Source: Aquabacter sp040049275 (lineage in GTDB: Bacteria > Pseudomonadota > Alphaproteobacteria > Rhizobiales > Xanthobacteraceae). Taken from it: a DNA stretch of 64,000 bases. Positions 18,745 through 27,477 of the stretch are shown in pieces (the stretch's first letter is position 1; every line of letters begins with the position of its first letter). The stretch is from NCBI RefSeq assembly GCF_040049275.1, contig NZ_JBDZDT010000003.1, forward strand, positions 372,001 to 436,000, in the 5' to 3' direction. The notes below the pieces were generated by a model, which worked only from the letters and a program-made list of their open reading frames with translations, was not told the DNA's origin and searched no databases. The translations under genes and the position numbers were made by a program.

Positions 18745-19091
18745 TCCGGCTTGGACGGGCGGGATGGTGCAGGCGGCGACATCACCTGGCGAAATCGGTC
18801 TTCTTCCATCGGCGGACGGGTGCGCCACCGGCTTTCCTGATCGCGCGCCTCACGACGCATATAAATAAGCAGGCCGACCCCGCAGAGAAAGACGGCCAGC
18901 ACCACGCCATGGAACGTCACCCCGCCCCAAAACCATTCCGGGGCTTCTTGCCGGGAATACCATTGGTAATGGCGCTTCGAGCCGGACCACACGCTCCCAT
19001 CCACCGCCGCCCACCAGAGCTGGCAGGCGCTGAACCCCACGAACGGGAGCAGGCATAGGAAGGCGACAATCTGCTTGGTTCGGTCCGACAT
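18741..19091 (-). CDS. Small membrane protein coupled to hrcA
   Basis: A 116-residue protein with two hydrophobic helices (QIVAFLCLLPFVGFSACQLWW and FHGVVLAVFLCGVGLLIYMRR) separated by a Trp/Tyr-rich loop (HYQWYSRQEAPEWFWGG). Its C-terminal tail is polar and Pro-rich. The start at ATG 19091 is preceded by GGGGAG at short distance; a GTG 45 bases upstream is the alternative. Its stop codon overlaps the hrcA start (ATGA), so translation is coupled. I know no family for it. It is divergent from rph, whose start is 113 bases away. Confidence 0.6.
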   Translation of the reverse strand: MSDRTKQIVAFLCLLPFVGFSACQLWWAAVDGSVWSGSKRHYQWYSRQEAPEWFWGGVTFHGVVLAVFLCGVGLLIYMRREARDQESRWRTRPPMEEDRFRQVMSPPAPSRPSKPE

Positions 19092-19204
19092 CTCCCCGCC
19101 ACAAATCACGAAGACTTCGTGACGACACCTTACCACGCCCCTTGCCCCTGCGCTTCCCCGCTCCTAAAACCACCGCCAGCTTCATGATGGATTGGACAAG
19201 ACGA

Positions 19205-19917
<713 letters not shown>

Positions 19918-19918
<1 letters not shown>

Positions 19919-20553
19919 TGGAGCATCGCCGCCTTTCGGGCCGCCTCGTCGTCGCCACCCACAATCCCGGCAAGCTGAACGAGATGAGGACGCTCCTCGC
20001 CCCCTATGGGGTCGAGGCGGTGTCCGCGGGCGAGTTCGGCCTGCCGGAACCGGAAGAGACCGGCGATACGTTCGCCGCCAACGCCCGGATCAAGGCGCAG
20101 GCGGCGGCGCAGGCGGCGCAGCTTCCGGCGTTCGCGGACGATAGCGGCCTGTGCGTGGATGTCCTCGGCGGCCAGCCGGGCATATATTCGGCGCGCTGGG
20201 GCGGGCCGGAGAAGGATTTCGAGATGGCCATGGAGAATGTCCAGGCCCTGCTCATCACCGTTGATGCCCTCACCGCCGAGAAGCGCAAGGCGCGCTTCGT
20301 CGCCGCGCTGTGCCTCGCGTGGCCGGACGGGCACGTGGAGGAATTCGAGGGCAGCGTCACCGGCACCCTCATCTGGCCGCCGCGCGGCACCAAGGGCTTC
20401 GGCTACGACCCCATGTTCGTGCCCGAGGGCTACACCCGCACCTTCGCCGAGATGAGCGCGGAGGAGAAGCATTCCATGCCGCCTCTGGGCCTCGGCCTCT
20501 CCCACCGCGCCCGCGCCTTCCGCCTGCTGGCGCAGGCGTGCCTGGACGAGTGA
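19918..20553 (+). CDS. rdgB: XTP/dITP diphosphatase (Ham1/RdgB)
   Basis: A 211-residue house-cleaning nucleotide pyrophosphatase that hydrolyses dITP, XTP and ITP to monophosphates. Motifs visible are VVATHNPGKLNEM (substrate-binding T/SxNxxK), the metal site FADDSGLCVDVLGGQPGIYSARWGG, GYDPMFVPEGYTRTFAEM and the C-terminal base-recognition LSHRARAFR. Length is usual for alphaproteobacteria. It overlaps rph by 1 base and hemW by 4 bases, so all three are translationally coupled. Confidence 0.97.
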
Positions 20554-21887
20554 CGGAATTGGGCCCTTCCCCCGCTCCTTCTTCTCCCTCCCCCCTTGCG
20601 GGGGAGGGCTGGGGAGGGGGGTATGGCACCGCCGGGACCACGACCGCCAGCATAAGCGGGGAGATACCCCCCTCCCTGCCCTCCCCCGCAAGGGGGGAGG
20701 GTTCTACCGCCGCGGGAGAGGGAGCCGCGCCGCTCCCAGCCCAATCCGAAGGCGGCTTCGGCGTCTATGTGCATTGGCCCTTCTGCCTCGCCAAATGCCC
20801 CTATTGCGACTTCAACAGCCATGTGCGGCATAGCCCCCCGGATCAGGCGCGCTTCGTCGCCGCCTTCCGGCGCGAGATCGCCCACATGCGCGCATTCGGC
20901 GGGCCGGCGCGGGCGGAGACGGTGTTCTTCGGCGGCGGCACGCCTTCCCTGATGGCGCCGGAGACGGTCGCCGCCATCCTGGACGCCATCAACGAAGCCT
21001 GGCCCATCGCGCCGGACGCCGAGATCACGCTGGAGGCCAACCCCACCAGCGTGGAGGCCGAGCGCTTCCGGGGCTATCGCGCTGCGGGGGTGAACCGGGT
21101 GTCCCTGGGCGTCCAGGCACTGAACGATACCGAGCTGAAAGCCCTCGGCCGCATGCATTCGGTGGACGAGGCGCTCGCTGCCGTGGCGGTGGCGCGGGGT
21201 GCCTTCGAGCGCGTCTCCTTCGACCTCATCTATGCCCGGCCGAACCAGAAGCCGGAGGACTGGGCGCGGGAGCTGAAGCGCGCCATCGCGGAAGGCTGCG
21301 AGCACCTCTCCCTCTACCAGCTCACCATCGAGCCGGGCACGGCGTTCGAGCGGCTCTATTCCGCCGGCAAGCTCATCATCCCCGACGACGACCATGCCCG
21401 CGCCTTGTGGGACGTGACGCAGGAGATCACGGCGGCGTCTGGTTTGCCGGCTTATGAAATCTCCAACCATGCCCGTCCGGGCGCGGAAGCGCGGCACAAT
21501 CTGGTCTATTGGCGCTACGGCACCTATGCCGGCATCGGCCCCGGCGCCCATGGCCGCCTGAAGGCCGGCGACATCAGGCACGCCACCTTCACCGAGCGCC
21601 AGCCGGAGCGCTGGCTGGAGAAGGTGGAAGCGGACGGCCACGGCATCGTCTCGGACGAGACGCTGGAGGCCGAGGAACAGGCCGACGAGATGCTGCTGAT
21701 GGGCCTGCGGCTCGCGGAGGGTATCGATCTTGCGCGCCATGCGCGGTTCGCCGGGCGGGAAATCGCGGCCGAGCGCATTACGGCGCTGGAGGACGAGGGG
21801 CTGGTGGTCCGCACCGGCAACCGGCTGCGAGTGCTGCCGGCGGGGTTCCCGGTGCTCAATGCGGTGATCCGGGCGTTGGCGGGGTAG
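20550..21887 (+). CDS. hemW: Radical SAM heme chaperone HemW (oxygen-independent coproporphyrinogen oxidase-like), with repeat inserted in the N-terminus
   Basis: A 445-residue radical SAM protein. The conserved core starts near residue 70 with GVYVHWPFC and has the cluster motif CLAKCPYCDF. It continues with VFFGGGTPSL, LGVQALNDTELKALGR and SLYQLTIEPGTAFE, and ends in a HemN-type C-terminal domain. HemW is a heme chaperone rather than a coproporphyrinogen oxidase. I set the start at the GTG at 20550, which overlaps the rdgB stop (GTGA). No ATG lies between it and the core, so translation must pass through a family B repeat (20584-20701). That adds about 40 low-complexity residues (SPSPLAGEG..., LPSPARGEG) to the usual short N-terminus and is an in-frame insertion. 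Confidence 0.93.
   Translation: MTELGPSPAPSSPSPLAGEGWGGGYGTAGTTTASISGEIPPSLPSPARGEGSTAAGEGAAPLPAQSEGGFGVYVHWPFCLAKCPYCDFNSHVRHSPPDQARFVAAFRREIAHMRAFGGPARAETVFFGGGTPSLMAPETVAAILDAINEAWPIAPDAEITLEANPTSVEAERFRGYRAAGVNRVSLGVQALNDTELKALGRMHSVDEALAAVAVARGAFERVSFDLIYARPNQKPEDWARELKRAIAEGCEHLSLYQLTIEPGTAFERLYSAGKLIIPDDDHARALWDVTQEITAASGLPAYEISNHARPGAEARHNLVYWRYGTYAGIGPGAHGRLKAGDIRHATFTERQPERWLEKVEADGHGIVSDETLEAEEQADEMLLMGLRLAEGIDLARHARFAGREIAAERITALEDEGLVVRTGNRLRVLPAGFPVLNAVIRALAG
20584..20701. repeat. Family B palindromic repeat, copy 2, inside hemW
   Basis: TCTCCCTCCCCCCTTGCGGGGG...GGGGAGGGGGG pairs with CCCCCCTCCCTGCCCTCCCCCGCAAGGGGGGAG. It is the same element as at 1810, 22046 and 25278 but lies in frame within the 5-prime coding part of hemW, where it encodes a Gly/Pro/Ser-rich segment without stop codons. 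Confidence 0.8.
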
Positions 21888-21914
21888 GCATAGACCGCCG
21901 ACCAAACTTCAAGT

Positions 21915-22003
21915 GTCATGGTCGGGCTTGACCCGGCCATCTCCCTCAGGACCGACGCACCAAGGATGGCCGGAGATCCCCGGGTCAAGCCCGGGGATGA
22001 CGG
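21915..22003. repeat. Family A palindromic repeat, copy 3
   Basis: The arms GTCATGGTCGGGCTTGACCCGG and CGGGTCAAGCCCGGGGATGACGG lie 27 bases after hemW. With the family B copy that follows, it fills the 301-base gap between the convergent hemW and csoR-type genes. No gene is seen there. Confidence 0.8.
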
Positions 22004-22045
22004 GACATGGAGTGAGAAATCCCCTTGAGGCATGCTGCAGCCTCA

Positions 22046-22156
22046 CTCCCTCTCCCGCTTGCGGGGGAGGGGGCCGGAGCCTCAACACAAAGGCCGGTTC
22101 CCGCCCATTTCTCACCCTTTCCCCCTCCCTAACCCTCCCCCGCAAGCGGGAGAGGG
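22046..22156. repeat. Family B palindromic repeat, copy 3
   Basis: CTCCCTCTCCCGCTTGCGGGGGAGG on the left, CCCCCTCCCTAACCCTCCCCCGCAAGCGGGAGAGGG on the right. Truly intergenic, between hemW and the CsoR-type regulator. Confidence 0.8.
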
Positions 22157-22188
22157 AATGCCGCGGTGCAGGGACGGCGCCCGGAAGA

Positions 22189-22464
22189 TTACCGCTCCGC
22201 CCGCACCAGCACGTCCATCAACTCGTCCACCTTCTTCTTCTGCTCCTCTGCGTCGCCCGAGCGGATGGCGTGGGTAACGCAATGGGCCACGTGGTCCCGC
22301 AGCACTTCTTCCTCCGCCTTACGCAGTGCCGCGCGCACGGCCGAGATCTGCGTGACGATGTCGATGCAGTAGCGGTCCTCCTCCACCATGCGCGCAATGC
22401 CGCGCACCTGGCCCTCGATGCGGTTGAGCCGTTTGGCGACGGAGGCTTTGGCGGTGGGTCCCAT
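22189..22464 (-). CDS. CsoR/RcnR/FrmR family metal-sensing repressor, copper type
   Basis: A 91-residue all-alpha repressor. The fold signature is RLNRIEGQVRGIARMVEEDRYCIDIVTQISAVRAAL, with DHVAHCV in helix 2. The ligand set Cys33, His58, Cys62 is the copper CsoR pattern (Cys-His-Cys) rather than that of RcnR (His-Cys-His-His). It is divergent from a copper P-type ATPase, with 63 bases and two palindromes between them. It likely represses both directions until Cu(I) binds. The start codon lies very close to the predicted -10, so the leader would be short. Confidence 0.88.
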   Translation of the reverse strand: MGPTAKASVAKRLNRIEGQVRGIARMVEEDRYCIDIVTQISAVRAALRKAEEEVLRDHVAHCVTHAIRSGDAEEQKKKVDELMDVLVRAER

Positions 22465-22472
22465 GGGCTTGC

Positions 22473-22502
22473 CATATACCCCCTCAGGGTATAAATAGCA
22501 AC
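22473..22502 (-). promoter_or_regulatory. Sigma70-like promoter of csoR-type gene
   Basis: On the minus strand, TTGCTA, then 17 bases, then TATATG ending about 9 bases before the ATG at 22464. The spacer contains operator I, so a bound repressor would block RNA polymerase. The short leader makes a shifted start possible. Confidence 0.45.
22475..22493. promoter_or_regulatory. CsoR-type operator I
   Basis: TATACCC, spacer CCTCA, then GGGTATA, a perfect 7-bp inverted repeat with the G/C-tract and AT-flank form of CsoR operators (TATACCCC...GGGGTATA). It lies between the divergent regulator and ATPase genes. Confidence 0.75.
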
Positions 22503-22507
22503 ATCAT

Positions 22508-22524
22508 ATACCCCCCTGGGGTGT
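22508..22524. promoter_or_regulatory. CsoR-type operator II (imperfect)
   Basis: ATACCCC, CCT, GGGGTGT, a second copy of the operator motif with one imperfect flank. It lies 33 bases from operator I (about three helical turns) and just before the ATPase start at 22528. Confidence 0.6.
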
Positions 22525-22527
22525 CCC

Positions 22528-25221
22528 ATGCGCGTCTGTTATGATGGAGCGCAAAGCGAAGGCGGCCCTTTCGGGCTGGATGGGCACATGACCGCGCACG
22601 ACCATTCCGCTTCCGGCAAGGACCACGCCTCCTGCTGCTCCGGCTCCGCGCCTCCCGAGACGGCGACGGAGGCGGCCTCGTGCTGTTCCAGCGCACCGCG
22701 GCCCCCTCTCCCCGAGGGGGAGAGGGTTGGGGTGAGGAGGGCCGCTCTCTCCAGTCCTGAAGCGCCGGAGCCCCCTCACCCAGCTGCTGCGCAGCCGACC
22801 TCTCCCCCTCGGGGAGAGGGGAAAGAACCGGCCGCGTGCTGCAGTGGCCACCACGGCCATGCGGAGAAAAACCAAGATCACGGCGCGCATGACCATCACG
22901 GCCATGCCCATCATGGCCACGCGCATGCCGCCCCCGCTGCCCATCTGGCGAAGGACCCGGTCTGCGGCATGGATGTGGACCCCCACGCCACCAAGCACCG
23001 CGCAAGCCATAACGGCCAGCCCTTCTATTTCTGCTCCGCCGGCTGCAAGACGAAGTTCGAGGGCGACCCGGAGCGCTACCTTGCGGGCAAGGCCGCGCCC
23101 GCCGCCCCGGTGCCGGAAGGCACCGTCTTCACCTGCCCCATGCATCCCGAGATCCGGCAGATCGGCCCCGGCTCCTGCCCCATCTGCGGCATGGCGCTGG
23201 AGCCCGAGACCGTGAGCCTGGACGACGGGCCGAATGTCGAACTGATCGACATGAGCCGCCGCTTCTGGATCGGCCTCGCTTTCACTTTGCCCGTCTTCCT
23301 TCTGGAGATGGGGCAGCATGTGCTCGGCCTGCACCTGATCCCGCAGCAGATGTCGAACTATGTGCAGCTCGTGCTCGCCACCCCTGTGGTGCTGTGGGCC
23401 GGCTGGCCGTTCTTCGAACGCGGCGCCGCCTCGGTGCGCACCGGCAACCTCAACATGTTCACGCTGATCGCCCTCGGCACCGGCGTCGCCTTCCTCTACA
23501 GCCTCGCCGGCACCTTCGCCCCCGGTCTCTTCCCGCCCGCTCTGCGCGGACATGACGGGGCGGTGCCGGTCTATTTCGAGGCGGCGGCGGTCATCACCGT
23601 GCTGGTTCTCCTGGGGCAGGTGCTGGAATTGCGCGCACGCGCCCGCACCTCCGGCGCCATCAAGGCGCTGCTCGGCCTCGCCCCCACCACCGCGCGCCGC
23701 ATCGCGGACGGGCGGGAGGAGGATGTGCCGCTGGACGAGGTGACGGTCGGCGACCTGCTGCGCGTGCGCCCCGGCGAGAAGGTGCCGGTGGACGGCATCA
23801 TCACGGAAGGCCGCTGCGCCGTGGATGAAAGCCTCGTCACGGGCGAATCCATGCCCATCACCAAGGAAGCGGGTGACCCGGTGGTGGCCGGCAGCCTCGC
23901 CTCGGGCGGCGGCTTCGTGATGCGCGCGGAGAAGGTGGGCCGCGACACGCTGCTCGCCCGCATCGTGCAGATGGTGGCGCAGGCCCAGCGCTCCCGCGCG
24001 CCCATCCAGCGCCTCGCGGACAAGGTCTCGGCCTGGTTCGTGCCCGCCGTCATCGCCATCGCCGTGATCGCGTTCGGAGCCTGGATGTGGCTCGGCCCGG
24101 AGCCGCGCTTCTCCTATGCGCTGCTCGCCGCCGTCTCCGTGCTCATCATCGCCTGCCCCTGCGCCCTGGGGCTCGCCACGCCCATGTCCATCATGGTGGG
24201 GGTGGGGCGCGGCGCGCAGGCCGGCATCCTGGTGCGGGACGCGCAGGCGCTGGAAACCATGGAGAAGGTGAGCGTCCTGCTGGTGGACAAGACCGGCACC
24301 CTTACCGAAGGCAAGCCGCGCGTGACCGAAGTGCGCGCTCTCTCGGGTGATGCGGACGGTCTCGTCCGCCTCGCCGCCAGCCTGGAGGCCGCCAGCGAGC
24401 ATCCCCTCGCCGCCGCCATCGTTGCGGAAGCGGGCGCGCGCAAGCTGGCGCTGGCGCAGGTGCAGGATTTCGCCAGCCCCACCGGCAAGGGCGTCACCGG
24501 CCGGGTGGAGGGGCGCACTGTCGCCATCGGCCAGGCCGCCCTCATGGCCGAGGCGGGGATCGCACTGGAGCGCCTGTCGGGGGAAGCGGACGAATTGCGT
24601 CGCACCGGCGCCACCGTGGTGTTCGTGGCGGTGGATGGCGCGCTGGCCGGCCTCATCGCCATCGCCGACCCCATCAAGGTGACCACCCCCGCCGCCCTCG
24701 CGGCGCTGAAGGCGGACGGCGTGCGCGTCATCATGCTCACTGGCGACAACCGCGCCACCGCTCAGGCCGTCGCCGGCCGACTCGGCCTTAGCGAAGTGGA
24801 GGCCGAGGTGCTGCCCGAGCACAAGGCCGCCCATGTGGCGCGCCTGAAGGCCGAGGGCCATGTGGTCGCCATGGCGGGGGACGGGGTGAACGACGCCCCG
24901 GCGCTCGCCGCCGCCGATGTGGGCATCGCCATGGGCACGGGCACGGATGTCGCCATGGAAAGCGCCGGCCTCACCTTGCTGAAGGGCGACCTCGCCGGCA
25001 TCGCCCAGGCCCGCTCGCTGTCGCGCGCCACCATGGGCAATATCCGCCGCAACCTCCTGTTCGCCTTCGGCTACAACGCCGCCGGCGTGCCGCTGGCGGC
25101 GGGCATCCTCTTCCCGGCCTTCGGCCTCCTGCTCTCGCCCATGGTGGCGGCAGCCGCCATGTCGCTCTCCTCCGTGAGCGTCATCGCCAACGCCCTGCTG
25201 CTGCGCCGCTGGCACCCCTGA
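22528..25221 (+). CDS. Copper-translocating P1B-type ATPase with YHS and heavy-metal-binding domains
   Basis: An 897-residue copper exporter. The Cys/His-rich N-terminus has CCSG and CCSS pairs and a run of HGH repeats. A YHS domain lies near residue 143 (DPVCGMDVDP...FYFCSAGCKTKFEGDP), then a heavy-metal-binding domain near 200 (FTCPMHPEI...CPICGMALEP). Eight membrane helices carry the ion site CPCALGLATP near 542, with TGES, DKTGTLTEGKPRVTEV and GDGVNDAPAL. This is a SilP/CopA-like architecture without a classical CxxC HMA domain. Operators suggest Cu(I) induction through the divergent CsoR. A family B-like repeat at 22702-22821 lies in frame within the N-terminus (residues about 59-98). 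An ATG at 22588 is an alternative start. Confidence 0.92.
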   Translation: MRVCYDGAQSEGGPFGLDGHMTAHDHSASGKDHASCCSGSAPPETATEAASCCSSAPRPPLPEGERVGVRRAALSSPEAPEPPHPAAAQPTSPPRGEGKEPAACCSGHHGHAEKNQDHGAHDHHGHAHHGHAHAAPAAHLAKDPVCGMDVDPHATKHRASHNGQPFYFCSAGCKTKFEGDPERYLAGKAAPAAPVPEGTVFTCPMHPEIRQIGPGSCPICGMALEPETVSLDDGPNVELIDMSRRFWIGLAFTLPVFLLEMGQHVLGLHLIPQQMSNYVQLVLATPVVLWAGWPFFERGAASVRTGNLNMFTLIALGTGVAFLYSLAGTFAPGLFPPALRGHDGAVPVYFEAAAVITVLVLLGQVLELRARARTSGAIKALLGLAPTTARRIADGREEDVPLDEVTVGDLLRVRPGEKVPVDGIITEGRCAVDESLVTGESMPITKEAGDPVVAGSLASGGGFVMRAEKVGRDTLLARIVQMVAQAQRSRAPIQRLADKVSAWFVPAVIAIAVIAFGAWMWLGPEPRFSYALLAAVSVLIIACPCALGLATPMSIMVGVGRGAQAGILVRDAQALETMEKVSVLLVDKTGTLTEGKPRVTEVRALSGDADGLVRLAASLEAASEHPLAAAIVAEAGARKLALAQVQDFASPTGKGVTGRVEGRTVAIGQAALMAEAGIALERLSGEADELRRTGATVVFVAVDGALAGLIAIADPIKVTTPAALAALKADGVRVIMLTGDNRATAQAVAGRLGLSEVEAEVLPEHKAAHVARLKAEGHVVAMAGDGVNDAPALAAADVGIAMGTGTDVAMESAGLTLLKGDLAGIAQARSLSRATMGNIRRNLLFAFGYNAAGVPLAAGILFPAFGLLLSPMVAAAAMSLSSVSVIANALLLRRWHP
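22702..22821. repeat. Family B-like palindromic repeat inside the copper ATPase gene
   Basis: CCCCCTCTCCCCGAGGGGGAGAGGG...GGGGTGAGG on the left and CCTCACCC...CTCTCCCCCTCGGGGAGAGGGG on the right. It is a variant of family B (CTCGGGG loop instead of GCAAGCGGG). It reads through without stops and separates two Cys-rich clusters of the ATPase N-terminus. Confidence 0.75.
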
Positions 25222-25277
25222 CTTGAACCCCGCCCCCGCGCGGCCCATGCTTAGGCGTTGCCGCAGGACGGGGACCG

Positions 25278-25396
25278 CCCCCTCTCCCGCTTGCGGGGGA
25301 GGGTTGGGGAGGGGGCACGTGCTGCAGGAGACCCCAAGGGCCTCTCATGTTCGGCCATTTCCCCCTCCCTAGCCCTCCCCCGCAAGCGGGAGAGGG
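25278..25396. repeat. Family B palindromic repeat, copy 4, overlapping the comF start
   Basis: CCCCCTCTCCCGCTTGCGGGGGAGGG...GGGGAGGGGGC pairs with CCCCCTCCCTAGCCCTCCCCCGCAAGCGGGAGAGGG. The only ATG in frame with comF (25347) lies inside its right half. Confidence 0.8.
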
Positions 25397-26189
25397 AACA
25401 CCGCCACGGGCCCATCCCGGGCGCGCCGCAGGACTGGCGCTTGCACGCGCCTTCCAGGTCGTGGGGCGGGGCGCGCTCGACCTTGTCCTGCCGCCCACAT
25501 GCATCTCCTGCGGCGCCATCGTGCGCGATGCCGGCGGGCTGTGCGGCGGGTGCTGGGGCCGCCTCGTCTTCGTGGAGCGGCCGTTCTGCGACCGGCTCGG
25601 CTCCCCCTTCGCCTATCCGCCCCCGCAGCGCGATGAGGGGCCGGCAATATCCGCCGAAGCGCTCAACGATCCGCCCGCCTTCGACCGGGCCCGGGCCGCC
25701 GTGGTGTTCGGCGACGTCTCCCGCGACCTCGTCCACCGGCTGAAATATGGCGACCGGCTGGACCTCGCCGCCGCCATGGCGCGGCTGATGGTGCGCGCGG
25801 GGGCCGATCTCCTGAGCGAGGCCGATCTCATCGTCCCCGTGCCCCTACATGCATTCCGGTTATGGCGGCGCAGATTCAATCAAGCTGCACTGCTCAGCCG
25901 GTGCATCTCCCGGTCCAGCGGCGTTATCCACCGCTCAGATCTGCTGCGCCGGGTGCGCGCCACGCCATCCCAGGTGGCGTTGAGCCGCGCCGAGCGGCGC
26001 GCGAATGTTTCCGGAGCTTTCAAGGTAACCCATTACGCCAACGCCGTTTTGCAGGATCGCCGGATTCTGCTCGTGGACGACGTGCTCACCACAGGTGCAA
26101 CCCTGGATGCGTGTGCGCGGGTTCTGCGCAGAGCAGGTGCGAAGGGCGTGGACACGCTCACGTTCGCACGGGTTGTCGAAAGCATGTGA
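25347..26189 (+). CDS. comF: ComF family phosphoribosyltransferase-like protein
   Basis: A 280-residue ComF/GntX-type protein. A zinc-ribbon segment (LPPTCISCG...GGLCGGCWGRL...ERPFC) precedes the phosphoribosyltransferase domain with DLIVPVPLHAFRLWRRRFNQAALL and the PRPP loop ILLVDDVLTTGATLDACARVLRRAGA. These proteins serve in DNA uptake or periplasmic gluconate utilisation in some bacteria; here the role is unknown. The ATG at 25347 falls inside a family B repeat, so about 17 N-terminal residues (PLPSPPPQAGEG) are repeat-derived. A GTG near 25460, just before the conserved part, is the alternative start. grxC follows. Confidence 0.88.
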   Translation: MFGHFPLPSPPPQAGEGTPPRAHPGRAAGLALARAFQVVGRGALDLVLPPTCISCGAIVRDAGGLCGGCWGRLVFVERPFCDRLGSPFAYPPPQRDEGPAISAEALNDPPAFDRARAAVVFGDVSRDLVHRLKYGDRLDLAAAMARLMVRAGADLLSEADLIVPVPLHAFRLWRRRFNQAALLSRCISRSSGVIHRSDLLRRVRATPSQVALSRAERRANVSGAFKVTHYANAVLQDRRILLVDDVLTTGATLDACARVLRRAGAKGVDTLTFARVVESM

Positions 26190-26202
26190 TGCGACATATT
26201 AT
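26173..26202 (+). promoter_or_regulatory. Sigma70-like promoter of grxC
   Basis: TTGTCG, an 18-base spacer, then TATTAT. It straddles the comF stop codon and lies 47 bases before the grxC ATG. Confidence 0.5.
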
Positions 26203-26248
26203 GCAACAGTTCGGTGACGGCGTTTCGCCCCGTCCCGCCGAGGCTTGT

Positions 26249-26506
26249 ATGAAATCCATCACGATCTACACCAAGAGTTGGTGCTCTTATTGCCATGCCG
26301 CGAAGGAGCTGCTGCGGCGCAAGGGCTGGACCTTCACCGAGATTGACGTCACCACCGACCCCGCTGGTCAGGAGGAGATGTCGCGCCGCGCCGGCGGCCG
26401 CACCACCGTGCCCCAGATCTTCTTCGATGACGCCCATATCGGCGGATGCGACGACCTCTTCGCCCTTGAGGGCTCGGGTCGGCTGGACGCCCTCGTGGCC
26501 GCCTGA
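26249..26506 (+). CDS. grxC: Glutaredoxin 3
   Basis: An 85-residue dithiol glutaredoxin. It has the active site CSYC in IYTKSWCSYCHAAKELL, the cis-Pro loop TTVPQIFFDD and the GSH-binding GGCDDLFAL. It reduces protein disulfides and ribonucleotide reductase with glutathione in the cytosol. The start at 26249 gives the canonical short N-terminus. It has a likely promoter of its own and is followed 92 bases later by the nitrilase gene. Confidence 0.96.
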   Translation: MKSITIYTKSWCSYCHAAKELLRRKGWTFTEIDVTTDPAGQEEMSRRAGGRTTVPQIFFDDAHIGGCDDLFALEGSGRLDALVAA

Positions 26507-26598
26507 CCTTTCGGCGCGGCGTCCTAAAGCCGGCTTGCCACCCGGCGCCGTTCCATGAGATGGGCTAGGATCGCCCTCTTTCTCGTGAGCGAGACCAG

Positions 26599-27477
26599 AT
26601 GAGCACGACCACCGACATGCTGCGCATCGCCCTCGTGCAGATGCGTACCGGCCGCGATGTCGCCGCCAACATCGCTTCCGCCACCGCCCTCATCCGCGAG
26701 GCGGCGCAGGGTGGCGCGCGCTATGTGCAGACGCCCGAGACCACGAACCTCATGGAGCTGGACCGCTCCGTCCTGTTCCAGCGCCTCCATGAGGAGGAGA
26801 CCGACCCGGCCCTCGCCGCGTTCCGCGCGCTGGCGCAGGAATTGTCCATCCACCTGCATATCGGCTCGCTGGCGCTGAAGATCTCCGAGCACCGGGCGGT
26901 GAATCGCGGCTTCCTCATCACCCCCGAGGGTGAGATCTCCGCGCGCTACGACAAGATCCACATGTTCGACGTGGATCTTCCCAACGGCGAGACCTACCGG
27001 GAATCCACCTCCTACCGGCCCGGCGAGCGGGCCGTGGTGGGGGACGTGGACGGCATCAATCTCGGCCTCACCATCTGCTACGATCTGCGCTTCCCCGCGC
27101 TCTACCGGGGGCTGGCCGAGGCCGGCGCGCACGTGCTCACCGTGCCCGCCGCCTTCACGCGCCCCACGGGCGAGGCCCACTGGCACATCCTGCTGCGCGC
27201 CCGCGCCATCGAGAACGGCGCCTACGTGCTCGCCGCCGCCCAGGGCGGCCGTCATGAAAACGGCCGCGAGACCTATGGCCACTCGCTGGTGGTGGATCCC
27301 TGGGGCCGCATCATCGCCGAGGGCGGCACCGATCCCGGCGTGATCCTGGCCGAGATCGACATGAAAGAGGTGGCGACGGTGCGCGAGCGCATCCCCTCGC
27401 TCCGGCACGGCCGGCGCTTCGAGGTGTCCGAGGCCGGGCATGCGGGGCACCTCCACCTCGTCGGAGCCTCGTCTTGA
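26599..27477 (+). CDS. Carbon-nitrogen hydrolase (nitrilase superfamily, Nit1/deaminated-glutathione-amidase-like)
   Basis: A 292-residue amidase with the nitrilase Glu-Lys-Cys triad: Glu in VQTPETTNLM, Lys in YDKIHMFDVDLP and Cys in GLTICYDLRFPALYR. These sequences match the Nit1 branch, which hydrolyses deaminated glutathione; proximity to grxC is consistent, though the substrate is inference. An internal start (MLRIALVQM, 18 bases in) is possible. The stop codon overlaps the TTG start of the DUF1178 gene by four bases. Confidence 0.9.
   Translation: MSTTTDMLRIALVQMRTGRDVAANIASATALIREAAQGGARYVQTPETTNLMELDRSVLFQRLHEEETDPALAAFRALAQELSIHLHIGSLALKISEHRAVNRGFLITPEGEISARYDKIHMFDVDLPNGETYRESTSYRPGERAVVGDVDGINLGLTICYDLRFPALYRGLAEAGAHVLTVPAAFTRPTGEAHWHILLRARAIENGAYVLAAAQGGRHENGRETYGHSLVVDPWGRIIAEGGTDPGVILAEIDMKEVATVRERIPSLRHGRRFEVSEAGHAGHLHLVGASS

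Noticed and set aside
22504..25248. 914-codon open frame opposite the copper ATPase
   Set aside because: Shadow frame rich in His/Gly/Ala; the plus strand carries all P-type ATPase motifs.
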